From Hydrogenophaga sp. (lineage in GTDB: Bacteria; Pseudomonadota; Gammaproteobacteria; Burkholderiales; Burkholderiaceae_C): a stretch of 64,000 nucleotides of DNA. The stretch's first letter is position 1; each line of letters begins with the position of its first letter. The notes beneath the pieces are model-generated. The model saw only the letters and a program-made list of their open reading frames with translations, did no database searches and was not told where the DNA came from. The stretch covers positions 62,001-126,000 of the forward strand of contig NZ_JAUSCF010000030.1 of assembly GCF_030651625.1 (NCBI RefSeq). Direction: 5' to 3'. Of the stretch, positions 9,081 to 18,202 are shown in pieces. Both the position numbers and the translations under genes were made by a program.

Positions 9081-9584
9081 CTATTCTTCCAAAATCGAAC
9101 GCAACATCCACGCGGTCTGCTCGTGCACCGTCAGTCGCTGAGTGAGCAAGTCGGCCGTGGGCTCATCACCGGCCCTGTCCACCACGGGGAACAACTCGCG
9201 CGCCGTGCGGGCGACCGCTTCATGGCCCTGCACCAGGATGCGCACCATCTCCATCGCCTTGGGAGGCGCGGCCGGCGCGTCGGGCACCGAACTGAGCTTG
9301 CCAAACTGCGCATAGCTGCCCGGAGCCGAATGGCCCAGCGAACGGACGCGCTCGGCGATGGGGTCCACCGCGGTCCACAGTTCGGTGTACTGCGCCATGA
9401 ACATGGCGTGCAGCGAATTGAACATCGGGCCAGTCACGTTCCAGTGGAAGTTGTGCGTGGTCAGGTACAGGGTGTAGGTGTCGGCCAGCAGCTTGGACAG
9501 GCCTTTGGCAATGGCGGCGCGATCCTTTTCGCCGATGCCGATGTTGATGGGGGGCGCGGCGATCTTGCCGGTGGTTTTGGCCAT
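9081..9584 (-). CDS. dps: Dps-family DNA-protecting ferritin-like protein
   Basis: A 167-residue ferritin-fold protein that forms dodecamers, oxidises ferrous iron with peroxide and protects DNA. The Dps ferroxidase signature is visible in [22 protein letters not shown], followed by [19 protein letters not shown] with conserved D and E ligands. The N-terminal lysines (AKTTGK) may contact DNA. ATG 9584 is chosen: it has GGAG about 8 nt upstream, and the frame upstream of it encodes nothing Dps-like. It lies 32 nt after the oxyR stop on the same strand, so peroxide-dependent co-expression with OxyR is likely (inference). Confidence 0.95.
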   Translation of the reverse strand: MAKTTGKIAAPPINIGIGEKDRAAIAKGLSKLLADTYTLYLTTHNFHWNVTGPMFNSLHAMFMAQYTELWTAVDPIAERVRSLGHSAPGSYAQFGKLSSVPDAPAAPPKAMEMVRILVQGHEAVARTARELFPVVDRAGDEPTADLLTQRLTVHEQTAWMLRSILEE

Positions 9585-9616
9585 GAAAAGCTCCAGGGTA
9601 ACGTTGAAAAAAGCAG

Positions 9617-10576
9617 TCAGGAGAGGCGTTTGACGCCCGGCAGCCGGCAGGCGTAAATCGCATTTCGAAGTTCGGCGATGGCCTCGTAGCGGGTGAAGCT
9701 GCGGCGCCATGCGAGCACGACGCGGCGGGTGGGCGCTTCGCCAGAGAACGGAAGGTAGCGCACATACGACGAATCGCCGAAGTCCTGCCCCGCATTGACA
9801 GCCCCTTCCAGCGCCGAGCTCGGCACGGAAAGACGCGGCACGAGGGTGATGCCCATGCCGGCAGCCACCATGTGCTTGATGGTTTCCAGCGAAGATCCTT
9901 CAAAGCTCTTGCGTATGCCTTCTGCGTCGTTGCTGAAGCGGGCGAATTCGGGACAGACCTCCAGCACGTGGTCGCGAAAACAATGGCCGGTGCCCAGCAG
10001 CAACATGGTCTCTTTCTTGATCTGTTCGGCTGTGATGTGACTTTGCTGGGCCAGGGGATGGGTGTGCGGCACGGCAGCCAGAAACGGTTCGTCGTACAGG
10101 GGCGCAATGGCCAGGTTGGTGTCGGGAAAGGGCTCGGCCAGAATGGCGCAATCAATCTCGCCCAGCCTAAGTTGCTCGAGCAACTTGACGGTGAAGTTCT
10201 CTTGCAGCATGAGGGGCATCTGCGGCGTGCGGTCGATCACCTGACGCACCAGGTCCGGCAACAGGTAGGGGCCGATCGTGTAAATCACACCCAGCTTGAG
10301 CGGCCCGGTCAGCGGGTCCTTGCCTCGTTTGGCGATCTCCTTGATGGCGGCGGCCTGCTCCAGGACCGTCTGCGCCTGGCGCACGATCTCCTCCCCCAGC
10401 GGCGTGACCGCGATTTCATTGGCATTGCGCTCGAACACCTTGAGTTCAAGCTCCTCTTCCAGCTTCTTGATGGCCACCGACAGTGTGGGCTGCGATACGA
10501 AGCAGGCCTCGGCCGCCTTGCCAAAATGCCGTTCACGAGCCACGGCCACGATGTACTTGAGTTCGGTCAGCGTCAT
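9617..10576 (-). CDS. oxyR: Hydrogen peroxide-sensing LysR regulator OxyR
   Basis: A 319-residue LysR-type regulator. The N-terminus [19 protein letters not shown] and helix-turn-helix [20 protein letters not shown] are characteristic of OxyR. The redox cysteines fall at C199 and C208 ([17 protein letters not shown]), the same numbering as in E. coli OxyR, so disulfide-based peroxide sensing should be intact. ATG 10576 fits the family N-terminus; the open frame upstream is not conserved. The next genes on this strand are dps and ubiA. A lipoprotein gene is divergent. Confidence 0.96.
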   Translation of the reverse strand: MTLTELKYIVAVARERHFGKAAEACFVSQPTLSVAIKKLEEELELKVFERNANEIAVTPLGEEIVRQAQTVLEQAAAIKEIAKRGKDPLTGPLKLGVIYTIGPYLLPDLVRQVIDRTPQMPLMLQENFTVKLLEQLRLGEIDCAILAEPFPDTNLAIAPLYDEPFLAAVPHTHPLAQQSHITAEQIKKETMLLLGTGHCFRDHVLEVCPEFARFSNDAEGIRKSFEGSSLETIKHMVAAGMGITLVPRLSVPSSALEGAVNAGQDFGDSSYVRYLPFSGEAPTRRVVLAWRRSFTRYEAIAELRNAIYACRLPGVKRLS

Positions 10577-10710
10577 GGACACATTTTGCGCCATGAGCGA
10601 ATCGCTGACAAAAGCCGTTCGTTGCTGGTCCGCGCGATGGACTCTTCTATACTTTGCCGGTCGCGCTGGTTGAAAAGCCAGCACACCAACCCCTCAAGGA
10701 CCCCCCACTC

Positions 10711-11247
10711 ATGAACACCCGGACGTCCCTGCTGGCCTGCGTCAGCGCTGCCTTCCTTCTGGTCGCCTGTGGCGGCGGCTCCAGCAGCAGCTCCAATGAC
10801 GACAATGGATCGGGGACCGCACCTGGCGAAACGGCGGACAAATACGCGGGCAGTTGGCGCACCGAATGCCGGGAAGACTACGCGGTGGGTGAAAATCCGG
10901 CATTCCCTGGCGGCCGGTCCCAGTTCACGGGGTTGGTGCTGGCAAAAACGGGCGCGACCGCCATGAACTTTGCCCAGAATACGGCCGAATACGAAACCCC
11001 GGATTGCAGTGGTCCGCGCACCGCGCTGTTCACCAGCCGCGGCACGGTCACACTTGATGGCGGCAAGCGGATCGGCAATGTGCAGACCGACAGGGCCACC
11101 TTCACCACCACATCAGGCCCGGTGGTGATTGGCAAGGTCCTGCTCTGGGTCAACACTGGCCTGCTCTACAAGGGCACACAAGCGCCCCGAGATGCCCAGG
11201 GTTACCCCAACCAGATGGAAACGAACGAGCCCTGGTCGCCCATCTGA
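10711..11247 (+). CDS. Small secreted lipoprotein of unknown function
   Basis: A 178-residue predicted lipoprotein. A basic N-terminus and hydrophobic stretch lead to lipobox LVAC with C20 as the lipidated residue. A low-complexity tether (GGGSSSSSNDDNGSG) follows, then a globular domain with paired cysteines (TECRED, TPDCSGP) and repeated Thr/Gly strands. I do not recognise a named domain. ATG 10711 is chosen because the signal peptide starts there and CAAGGA lies upstream. It is divergent from oxyR and ends at a strong terminator. Confidence 0.75.
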   Translation: MNTRTSLLACVSAAFLLVACGGGSSSSSNDDNGSGTAPGETADKYAGSWRTECREDYAVGENPAFPGGRSQFTGLVLAKTGATAMNFAQNTAEYETPDCSGPRTALFTSRGTVTLDGGKRIGNVQTDRATFTTTSGPVVIGKVLLWVNTGLLYKGTQAPRDAQGYPNQMETNEPWSPI

Positions 11248-11275
11248 GAAGGCTGGGTTCCCGGGCCTGACAATC

Positions 11276-11303
11276 AGCCCGCCACGTCAGGCGGGCTTTT
11301 TTT
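11276..11303 (+). terminator. Intrinsic terminator after the lipoprotein gene
   Basis: Stem AGCCCGCC (11276-11283) pairs with GGCGGGCT (11290-11297) across a 6-nt loop and runs into seven T residues. It lies between the lipoprotein gene and the convergent recG. Confidence 0.9.
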
Positions 11304-11337
11304 CGCCCTGGCCACTTTGGCAACGGGTCGCATTCGA

Positions 11338-13788
11338 TCAGGCCTTCAGGTACTCGCTGCGTGCGCCGAGCCAGCGGGCCACATGCTTTTGCGCTGCATC
11401 GGGGTGCTCTGCCAGCATCACGGGAGCGGCCGCGCGTGCCCAGGCCAGCAGATGGGTGTCGGTGGCGAGGTCCGCAAAACGCAGCAGCGCAGCCCCTGAC
11501 TGACGGGCGCCCAGAAATTCACCCGGCCCACGGATTTCCAGGTCGCGCCGGGCGATCTCGAAACCGTCGTGGGTCTCTGCCATGGCGCGCAGGCGCTCGC
11601 GTGCGGTTTCACCCAGACGCCCACCGTCTGGCGGCGTGTACATCAGCACGCAGGCCGAAGCAGCGGCGCCGCGCCCGACCCGGCCACGCAACTGGTGCAA
11701 CTGGCTCAGCCCAAACCGCTCGGCGTGTTCGATCACCATCAGCGAGGCATTGGGCACGTCCACGCCGACCTCGATCACGGTGGTGGACACCAGCACGCCC
11801 ATGTGACCGCTGGTGAAGAGCGACATCACCGCCTTTTTTTCTGCCACCGGCATGCGCGAGTGCAGCAGGCCCACGGTAACAGTAGCTCCCCCCTGCGCCG
11901 CTGACGCGGCTTCCCCCCTCTCTGGCGCGCCTTCGGCGCTGGGAGGGGGGACGCACCCTGTGGCCCGGCCAAGCCGGTTCCACGGGTGCCCTGGAACAAT
12001 GCCCTTCGCTCCGGAAAGGTTCGGCGCTCCGCCCTGCGCTGTTGACGCGGGTTCCCCTCTCTCTGGCGCGCCCTCGGGAGCCTTGGACACAAACGCCCCT
12101 CCCCGGAAAGGCACTGCCGGGCTGTTGAGCGCCGCATTGAGTTCGGCGTGCGTGGCGGTGGCGTTGGAAAGATCGATTGACTCGCTCTCTTCGATCAGTG
12201 GGCACACCCAGTACACCTGCCGGCCCTGCGCCACCTGGGCGCGGATGCGCTCGATCACCTCGGCGCGGCGGTTGTCGGACACGACCTTGGTGACGATCGG
12301 GGTGCGTCCCGGTGGCAGTTCGTCGATGGTGGAGACATCAAGGTCGGCGTAGTAGCTCATGGCGAGCGTTCTGGGAATGGGAGTGGCCGTCATCATGAGC
12401 AGATGGGGCTCCACCACGGTCGATGGCTCGCCGCGCGTGGCCGCATTCCCCCTCAAGGGGGAACCACCTTGCGGCCCGTTCTGAGCCGGTCGAGGCGCGC
12501 CATCGCCGCGGCTGTCAAAGACATCCGGTGTCGTCTTTGCTCGCAGCGCCAGCCGCTGCGCCACGCCAAACCGGTGCTGTTCGTCGATGATGGCCAGCGC
12601 CAGGTTGCGGAACTGAACCTGTTCCTGAATGACCGCGTGTGTGCCCACCACCAGCGCGGCTTCGCCACTGGCAATCAATGCCAGCATTTCGTTGCGCTGC
12701 TTCTTTTTCTGGCTGCCTGTGAGCCAGGCCACGCGTTTGCCTAGAGGTGCCAGCAGCGGCTCCAGCCAGCCGATCAGTTTGGCGAAGTGCTGTTCAGCCA
12801 GAATTTCGGTGGGGGCCATCAGCGCGCACTGCCAGCCGGCGTCAATGGCCACCGCCGCGGCCAGGGCCGCCACCACGGTCTTGCCCGATCCCACATCGCC
12901 TTGTAGCAGGCGGTGCATGGGCACCGGGCGGGCCAGGTCGGTGGCAATCTCTTCGCACACCCGGCGCTGTGCAGGGGTCAGGGCGAACGGCAGCGCACCC
13001 AGCAACTGTTCATGCAGGCCGCCGGGACGTGTGGTCAACGCCGGTGCGCGAAAGGCATCGCGTTCGCGCTTGGCCATGAGCTGCGACAGTTGTTGCGCCA
13101 GCAACTCTTCGGCCTTGAGGCGCTGCCAGGCCGGGTGGCTGCGGTCTTCCAGCGCAGCCATCGAGACATCGGGCGTGGGGTGGTGCAGACAGAACAGCGC
13201 CTCCCGCAACGAGCTCAAGGGTGCGCGCAGCCCACTCAAACTGTTTTGCAGGCTCTGCAACAGTTCGGGTGACAGGGTTTCGCTCAAATCGGCACGCTGC
13301 AGCCCTCCTGCCACCGCCTTGCGCAGGTAGGCCTGTGGAAGCTGGGCGCTGGTGGGGTAAACCGGGGTGAGCGCGTCAGGCAAGGCCCCACCTGCTGCAT
13401 GAAACGCCGGGTGCATCATGGTCCGGCCCATGAACCCACCTCGGATCTCGCCACGCACCCGCACCCGCGCGCCCACCGCCAACGCTTTTTGGTGCGATGG
13501 GTAAAAGGTGAAGAAACGCAGGGTGCAGGTGTCGGAGCCGTCGTCCAGCGTCACCAGCAGTTGCCGGCGCGGGCGCAGTGTGATTTCGCTGTGGGTGACC
13601 GTGCCCTCCACCTGCACCAACTCCCCCTCGCGCGCGTCGGCCAGCCGCACCACCCGGGTTTCGTCTTCGTAACGAAGCGGCAAGTGAAGCGCCAGGTCGA
13701 TGGCACGCTCCAGGCCCAGCTTGCGCAAGGCCTTCTGGGGTGCGGACAGCGCAGTCGTGGCGGGTTTGCCTTCGGCTTGGGCGGGCAT
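11338..13788 (-). CDS. recG: ATP-dependent DNA helicase RecG with two repeat-derived insertions
   Basis: RecG remodels stalled replication forks and branched recombination intermediates. It has an OB-fold wedge domain in the N-terminal half, Walker A GDVGSGKT, DEQH box IIDEQHRFG, TATPIPRTLAM, and the C-terminal part with QLHQLRGRVGRG. At 816 residues it is over 100 longer than typical RecG (about 690). The excess lies in two alanine/proline/glycine-rich segments. One, about 421-459, falls between RLALRAK and HLLMMTATP. The other, about 554-635, falls between HAELNAAL and VTVGLLHSRM. Their DNA belongs to dispersed repeats. The frame stays open and every helicase motif is intact, so the protein is probably functional (inference). 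Confidence 0.95.
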   Translation of the reverse strand: MPAQAEGKPATTALSAPQKALRKLGLERAIDLALHLPLRYEDETRVVRLADAREGELVQVEGTVTHSEITLRPRRQLLVTLDDGSDTCTLRFFTFYPSHQKALAVGARVRVRGEIRGGFMGRTMMHPAFHAAGGALPDALTPVYPTSAQLPQAYLRKAVAGGLQRADLSETLSPELLQSLQNSLSGLRAPLSSLREALFCLHHPTPDVSMAALEDRSHPAWQRLKAEELLAQQLSQLMAKRERDAFRAPALTTRPGGLHEQLLGALPFALTPAQRRVCEEIATDLARPVPMHRLLQGDVGSGKTVVAALAAAVAIDAGWQCALMAPTEILAEQHFAKLIGWLEPLLAPLGKRVAWLTGSQKKKQRNEMLALIASGEAALVVGTHAVIQEQVQFRNLALAIIDEQHRFGVAQRLALRAKTTPDVFDSRGDGAPRPAQNGPQGGSPLRGNAATRGEPSTVVEPHLLMMTATPIPRTLAMSYYADLDVSTIDELPPGRTPIVTKVVSDNRRAEVIERIRAQVAQGRQVYWVCPLIEESESIDLSNATATHAELNAALNSPAVPFRGGAFVSKAPEGAPERGEPASTAQGGAPNLSGAKGIVPGHPWNRLGRATGCVPPPSAEGAPERGEAASAAQGGATVTVGLLHSRMPVAEKKAVMSLFTSGHMGVLVSTTVIEVGVDVPNASLMVIEHAERFGLSQLHQLRGRVGRGAAASACVLMYTPPDGGRLGETARERLRAMAETHDGFEIARRDLEIRGPGEFLGARQSGAALLRFADLATDTHLLAWARAAAPVMLAEHPDAAQKHVARWLGARSEYLKA
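11882..12125 (-). repeat. Family A-like repeat translated inside recG (insert B)
   Basis: Read in the recG direction, the segment contains GTGGAACCGGCTTGGCCGG, then GGGTGCGTCCCCCCTCCC, then GCGCCAGAGAGGGGGG and CGCGTCAGCGGCGCAGGGG. The same order of blocks occurs at 53722-53813. Two related sub-copies give the twin peptides EGAPERGEPASTAQGGAP and EGAPERGEAASAAQGGAT. It sits in recG in the orientation opposite to the one it takes after stop codons. Confidence 0.7.
12410..12525 (-). repeat. Repeat-like segment translated inside recG (insert A)
   Basis: The recG-strand sequence holds GGCCGCAAGGTGG, then TTCCCCCTTGAGGGGGAA, then GCGGCCACGCGCGGC, with the CCCCCTTGAGGGGG hairpin core seen in the family A copies. 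It encodes about 39 residues (with PQGGSPLRGNAATRG) absent from other RecG proteins I know. Confidence 0.55.
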
Positions 13789-13891
13789 GCGCGCATTGTG
13801 CCCGGCAAAGCCTGAGCGCCATTTCCACAGCGCGTGCAGGCATCGACGCCTTCCCCTAGGATTGAGTGCCTATTCGAGCCCGACACCCCCA

Positions 13892-14509
13892 ATGGATGCC
13901 ACCCACTTCTACGAACCCGCCCAGGGCCACGGCCTGCCGCACGACCCGTTCAATGCCATCGTCGGGCCACGGCCCATCGGATGGATCTCCACGCTCGGCG
14001 CCGACGGCGTGCACAACCTGGCGCCGTACAGCTTCTTCAACGCCTTCAACTACGTGCCGCCCATCGTCGGGTTCTGCAGCATCGGGTACAAGGATTCGGT
14101 GCGCAACGTGGAGGCGACTGGCGAGTTTGTGTGGAACCTGGTGACGCGGCCGCTGGCCGAGCAGATGAACCAGACCTGCGCACACGTTCCACCCGAGGTG
14201 GACGAGTTCGCCCTTTCCGGGCTCACGCCGGTGGCTTCGCGCGTGGTGGCCGCACCGCGCGTGCAGGAAAGCCCGGTGAGTTTTGAGTGCAGGCTGTCGC
14301 AACTCGTGCGTCTGACTTCGGCCGCGGGTGCGCCCATCGACAGCTGGCTGGTGCTGGGTGAGGTGGTGGGTGTGCACATCGCGCGGCATCTGTTGAAAGA
14401 CGGCATCTACGACACAGCGAACGCCGGGCACATCCTGCGTGCCGGTGGCCCGGCCGACTATTTCACCATTGGCCCCGAACAGCTGTTCCACATGTACCGA
14501 CCCCGGTGA
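13892..14509 (+). CDS. Flavin reductase-like domain protein
   Basis: A 205-residue FMN-binding split-barrel protein of the flavin reductase-like group (DIM6/NTAB type). Typical motifs are DPFNAIVGPRPIGWIST near the N-terminus, NLAPYSFFNAFNYVPP and GEFVWNLVTRPLAEQMN. Members reduce free flavin or bind FMN without a known partner; the substrate cannot be read from sequence. ATG 13892 is chosen because the conserved domain begins within a few residues. It is divergent from recG and precedes queA on the same strand. Confidence 0.88.
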   Translation: MDATHFYEPAQGHGLPHDPFNAIVGPRPIGWISTLGADGVHNLAPYSFFNAFNYVPPIVGFCSIGYKDSVRNVEATGEFVWNLVTRPLAEQMNQTCAHVPPEVDEFALSGLTPVASRVVAAPRVQESPVSFECRLSQLVRLTSAAGAPIDSWLVLGEVVGVHIARHLLKDGIYDTANAGHILRAGGPADYFTIGPEQLFHMYRPR

Positions 14510-14587
14510 GCCACGGGAGTCGGAACTGCGACAATCTGCGTCTTCGTTTTCTTCACTTGGAACGGGCCTGTCCGACCCTCAAGCTGC

Positions 14588-15688
14588 ATGCCTTCTTCTG
14601 CTTCCGATGCGCGAACCTTCAGGGTCGCCGACTTCGATTTTTCCCTGCCCGACGAACTGATTGCACAGCACCCGGCCGCCGAGCGCAGCGCATCCCGGCT
14701 ACTTGACGGCCGTACGCTCCCTCCCGCAGACCGCATCTTTCGCGACCTGCCCGACCTGCTCACCGCTGGCGACCTGCTGGTGTTCAACGACACGCAAGTG
14801 GTGAAGGCGCGCCTGTTTGGGGAGAAATATTCTGGTGGCAAGCTGGAACTGTTGATCGAGCGCGTGCTGCTGCCGCACGAAGCCCTGGATGGATCGCCTC
14901 AGGAGGTCGTGGGTCATCTGCGGGTGAGCAAGAAGCCCTTGCCGGGCGGCCTGCTGCACATGGCTGGCGGCTCGCAGGGCAGCGGCTTCGACGCGGTGTT
15001 TCTGGGGCGCTGGCCCGACGAACGCGGCCAGTTGTTCCGGCTGCGCCTGCAGGGTCCTGCGGGCGAAACGCCGTACGAGCTGATGGCGCGCCATGGCCAT
15101 GTGCCACTGCCCCCCTACATCACCCACACCGACGACGCCGATGACGAGCGGCGCTACCAGACCGTGTTTGCCCGTGTGCCCGGCGCGGTGGCCGCACCCA
15201 CCGCTGCGCTGCACTTCGACGAAGGCGTGCTGGCCGCACTGGAGGTGCACGATGTGCAGCGCGCTAACGTGACGCTGCATGTGGGCGCGGGCACGTTTGC
15301 CCCCATGAAAACCGAGCGCATTGAGGAACACGTGATGCACCACGAGCGCTACGCGATCCCCCCAGAAACCGTGCAAGCCATCGCCGACTGCCGGGCGCGC
15401 GGCGGCCGCGTGGTGGCCGTGGGCACCACCACCGTTCGCACGCTGGAGACTTGGGCGCGCACCGGAGAAACCACCGGCGACACCAACATCTTCATCACGC
15501 CGGGTTTCGATTTTCGTGTGGTGGACCTGCTGGTGACCAACTTCCACCTGCCCAAGAGCACTTTGATGATGCTGGTGAGCGCCTTTGCCGGGTACGAAAC
15601 GGTGATGGCGCTGTACCGTCACGCTATTGCGCAGAGGTACCGGTTCTTCAGCTACGGGGATGCGATGCTGCTGGGGCGGTCAGCCTAG
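14588..15688 (+). CDS. queA: tRNA preQ1(34) S-adenosylmethionine ribosyltransferase-isomerase
   Basis: QueA transfers and isomerises the ribosyl part of S-adenosylmethionine onto preQ1 in tRNA, giving epoxyqueuosine in the queuosine pathway. The 366-residue protein has family motifs [42 protein letters not shown] and [14 protein letters not shown] stretch at about 95-135 is longer than in E. coli QueA. No strong ribosome-binding site precedes ATG 14588. The stop overlaps the convergent Rieske ferredoxin gene by 9 nt. The partner gene tgt lies 3.8 kb downstream instead of adjacent. Confidence 0.97.
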   Translation: MPSSASDARTFRVADFDFSLPDELIAQHPAAERSASRLLDGRTLPPADRIFRDLPDLLTAGDLLVFNDTQVVKARLFGEKYSGGKLELLIERVLLPHEALDGSPQEVVGHLRVSKKPLPGGLLHMAGGSQGSGFDAVFLGRWPDERGQLFRLRLQGPAGETPYELMARHGHVPLPPYITHTDDADDERRYQTVFARVPGAVAAPTAALHFDEGVLAALEVHDVQRANVTLHVGAGTFAPMKTERIEEHVMHHERYAIPPETVQAIADCRARGGRVVAVGTTTVRTLETWARTGETTGDTNIFITPGFDFRVVDLLVTNFHLPKSTLMMLVSAFAGYETVMALYRHAIAQRYRFFSYGDAMLLGRSA

Positions 15689-15991
15689 ATCCAACAGCAC
15701 GCGCCCGCTCTCGATCTTCACCGGCCACACCTTGATCGGCTCGGTGCAGGGTGCGAAGGTGGCGGCGCCCGTGCGCAGATCAAACCGCCCCTGGTGGAAC
15801 GGGCATTCGATTTCGTGCCCCTCTATAAACCCGTCGCACAGACTGGCGTTGCCGTGGGTGCAGAGGTTGCTGGTGGCGAACACCTCGCCGTTCACCGAAA
15901 ACAACGCGATATCGCGCCCACCCGGCGCCACCGGAATACCCGCACCCTCAAACAGATCGGCCTCGGCGGCCACGTCGGTCCAGTTGCTCAT
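15680..15991 (-). CDS. Rieske [2Fe-2S] ferredoxin
   Basis: A 103-residue Rieske-type ferredoxin that carries electrons from a reductase to a ring-hydroxylating oxygenase. The cluster ligands are C44/H46 (CTHGNA) and C63/H66 (CPFHQGRF). It lies downstream of the oxygenase beta and alpha genes on the same strand. It resembles the NagAb/NahAb-type ferredoxins of aromatic dioxygenase systems (established family); pairing with the neighbouring oxygenase is inference from position. A family A repeat separates it from the beta-subunit gene. No ferredoxin reductase gene is in the window. Confidence 0.93.
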   Translation of the reverse strand: MSNWTDVAAEADLFEGAGIPVAPGGRDIALFSVNGEVFATSNLCTHGNASLCDGFIEGHEIECPFHQGRFDLRTGAATFAPCTEPIKVWPVKIESGRVLLDLG

Positions 15992-16025
15992 GAACGTTGC
16001 TCCAATTGATGGGGGTGATGTCTCC

Positions 16026-16124
16026 GGCGCGAAATGCCAAAGTCCAGGATGCGGTGGAACCGGCTTGCCGGGCCACTCGCATCGCCCCCTGCAGGGGGTG
16101 ACGCGAAGCGGCGCGGGGGTGGGC
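16026..16124. repeat. Family A post-stop repeat, copy 2
   Basis: This copy has GGTGGAACCGGCTTGCCGGG, then ATCGCCCCCTGCAGGGGGTG and a GCGGCGCGGGGGTGGG end. That end touches the stop codon of the oxygenase small-subunit gene at 16125, so the element follows the stop directly. Confidence 0.7.
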
Positions 16125-16619
16125 CTAGATGGGATAGATGATGGAATTGGGGATCATCTCGCTGTCGTAGATGCACAGCCGCTGAGCGAACTTCCATCCG
16201 CCGGACGTGGGAGCGACGATGTCGAAATAGCGCCCCACGTTGAACACGGTGCTCGGCCCGTCCAGCTTGGTGCGGAACACCGCATAGTTCGCTTCGCAAT
16301 GCAGCCGCCCTTCGTCCTCGACCTTCCGCACCACCGGCGCACCCACCACATGACGCTGGTAATAGGGGTCGTGGAACAGGGTTTCCTTGATGCCGTAGAC
16401 GCGATCGCGCAGCATGGCCTGGCTGTCGAACGCCAGCGTAGCCAGCGGAAAACCGCGCTCGAAGTTCTCGCGGGGTTGCAGCTTGTAGACACAGTCGGTG
16501 GTGAAAAAGGTGGGCCACAGGTCCCACTGGCCGCTGTCCACTGCGAGTGCGTAATCGGCGTAAAGGGTTTGCAAAGCCTGGTAGGTGGCGAAGTCCAGGG
16601 GCGGCGGCGTCGGGTTCAT
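16125..16619 (-). CDS. nagH: Ring-hydroxylating oxygenase small (beta) subunit, NagH-like
   Basis: A 164-residue beta subunit with the SnoaL/NTF2-like fold of aromatic ring-hydroxylating oxygenases; it has a structural role in the hexamer. Motifs [22 protein letters not shown]-type strands and the C-terminal [13 protein letters not shown] match the salicylate 5-hydroxylase small subunit as I remember it from Ralstonia sp. U2 NagH. The ATG overlaps the end of the alpha-subunit gene by 4 nt, so the two are coupled. The symbol is by similarity from memory and context; other salicylate- or anthranilate-type oxygenases are possible. Confidence 0.82.
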   Translation of the reverse strand: MNPTPPPLDFATYQALQTLYADYALAVDSGQWDLWPTFFTTDCVYKLQPRENFERGFPLATLAFDSQAMLRDRVYGIKETLFHDPYYQRHVVGAPVVRKVEDEGRLHCEANYAVFRTKLDGPSTVFNVGRYFDIVAPTSGGWKFAQRLCIYDSEMIPNSIIYPI

Positions 16620-17962
16620 GCCGATGTCTCCGCCGGGGAGGCCACAGCATCGGCTTCCATCACCTTGCGCCAGTATTCGTACATGCCACGGATCAGCGTC
16701 TCGGTCACCATGTGGTCGGTATCGCCCACCTCACGGCCGCCGAGTTCGGCCAGGGTGCGGTGCAGCGGTTTGCTCTTGAAGGCCTGCTGCGAGAACTCGA
16801 TCACTTCGCCGTCATCGGCACTCACGAAGCCGGCCGGGCCAAACAGATTGGCCTGGCGAAGACGACGCTGGGTCATCTCTTCGCTGTCGTCGGCAAAACC
16901 GAAATGGGTCCAGACAAAGTCGAACGCCCCGGTTCCATCGGGCTGGATGTGGCGCGTAGACACGCTGTTGACCTGCTGCTGAAAGATCACGCTGGGGAAC
17001 AGCGTCATCATCACCGCTGAAGGCATTGCTTCGTCCAGTTGCCACCAGGCCTCAGGGACGATGTCCAGAAACCGTGGGTCTTCCAGCTGCATGCTCTCCT
17101 TGAAGCTGGACACCTGGGTGACCTGGGAAGCCTGACCGCTGGCCTGGCCAGCGCTGCCACGCGTCGACACCATGGCCGCGTGGCGGTGGTGCTCGTCCAT
17201 CAGCAACTGGCTCTTGTTGTCGGCACGCCAGAGCCCGAAAGTGACGAACCAGGTGTGCAGCAGGCCCGGGTGGTACGGGTCCTTGATGTTTTCCTGCATG
17301 AGCTTCCAGTTGCCCGGAATGCGCTGGCGGTTGTAGCCCAGGATGGTGAGTTTTCGGCCATTGAACAGGCGGTCGAAGTAGGTAAGGATCGCCGGGCCCA
17401 TGTAGTCTTCGAGCGACTCCACATCATGGTCGAAACTGGCGAACACCACGCCGCCACGCACCGCCACCTTCAGCTTGGTCAGCGAATGTTCCTTGGGGTT
17501 GAAGTCGGCCGGCATGCCGCCGTTGACCTTGCCATCCTGCCGCACGCCGCGTCGGAATGGCACGCCTTGCAGGTCGCCATTGGTGGCGTAGCTCCACTGG
17601 TGGTAGGGGCAGACAAATTCCTTTTTGTTGCCGTGACGCTCGCGGCAGAAGCGCATGCCTCGGTGGGCACAGACGTTTTCCACCACGTGCACCGCACCGT
17701 CTTCGGCCCGGGTCATGATGACCGAGCGCTCGCCGACCACGGTGCGCTTGAAGTCGCCCGCGTTCGGGATTTCGGCTTCCAGGCCCACGTAGCTCCAGTG
17801 GCCCTTGTAGAAAAACCGCTCCAGCTCGCGCAGGTGCCGCTGCTCGTCGGTATAGACGGCAAACGGGATGCGGCTGGTGCCGCCCAGTTCCCAGGGCAAG
17901 GCATCCGGGCCGGGCTTCGGAATTGGCGTGCTCACGGCTGTCTCCTGTTTTTGTGAGGTCAA
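16616..17962 (-). CDS. nagG: Ring-hydroxylating oxygenase large (alpha) subunit, NagG-like salicylate 5-hydroxylase
   Basis: A 448-residue catalytic subunit. The Rieske cluster ligands are C98/H100 (CAHRG) and C118/H121 (CPYHQWSY). The mononuclear iron facial triad includes H231 and H236 in DPYHPGLLH, with the bridging D228. Long stretches such as [20 protein letters not shown] and [14 protein letters not shown] match NagG, which with NagH, ferredoxin NagAb and reductase NagAa turns salicylate into gentisate (established for Ralstonia sp. U2). An insertion rich in Ser/Gly/Gln ([12 protein letters not shown]) is not typical. It heads an operon with nagH and the ferredoxin, divergent from a NagR-like regulator. 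The substrate assignment is inference. Confidence 0.85.
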   Translation of the reverse strand: MTSQKQETAVSTPIPKPGPDALPWELGGTSRIPFAVYTDEQRHLRELERFFYKGHWSYVGLEAEIPNAGDFKRTVVGERSVIMTRAEDGAVHVVENVCAHRGMRFCRERHGNKKEFVCPYHQWSYATNGDLQGVPFRRGVRQDGKVNGGMPADFNPKEHSLTKLKVAVRGGVVFASFDHDVESLEDYMGPAILTYFDRLFNGRKLTILGYNRQRIPGNWKLMQENIKDPYHPGLLHTWFVTFGLWRADNKSQLLMDEHHRHAAMVSTRGSAGQASGQASQVTQVSSFKESMQLEDPRFLDIVPEAWWQLDEAMPSAVMMTLFPSVIFQQQVNSVSTRHIQPDGTGAFDFVWTHFGFADDSEEMTQRRLRQANLFGPAGFVSADDGEVIEFSQQAFKSKPLHRTLAELGGREVGDTDHMVTETLIRGMYEYWRKVMEADAVASPAETSA

Positions 17963-18018
17963 GGGTCATGATGGCAAGCTCTGCGTCATCCAGCAATCGA
18001 ATTCCGGGAATACCCACT

Positions 18019-18041
18019 ATTCATCAATGAAATAATGATGA
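18019..18041. promoter_or_regulatory. Candidate LysR operator between nagG and nagR
   Basis: TCATCA at 18021-18026 and TGATGA at 18036-18041 form an inverted repeat with a 9-nt AT-rich spacer, and TTCAT-CA-ATGAA overlaps it at 18020-18031. It lies in the 240-nt divergent region, closer to nagG (start 17962), where a NagR/NahR-type regulator would bind. No binding data; candidate only. Confidence 0.4.
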
Positions 18042-18202
18042 GGGCCCGTACAGAAATGGGCTGCACAATTTTTCGGGCCCTGGCCGGCGCGCTGCTGCGT
18101 TGCGCACCGCTTGCAGTGTTCACACTGCGGCGCGTCGCACGCCTTGCCTCGCATCCGGCGATGGCCGCCAAGTCGCACACCCTATTCCCGCACGGACCCT
18201 GC

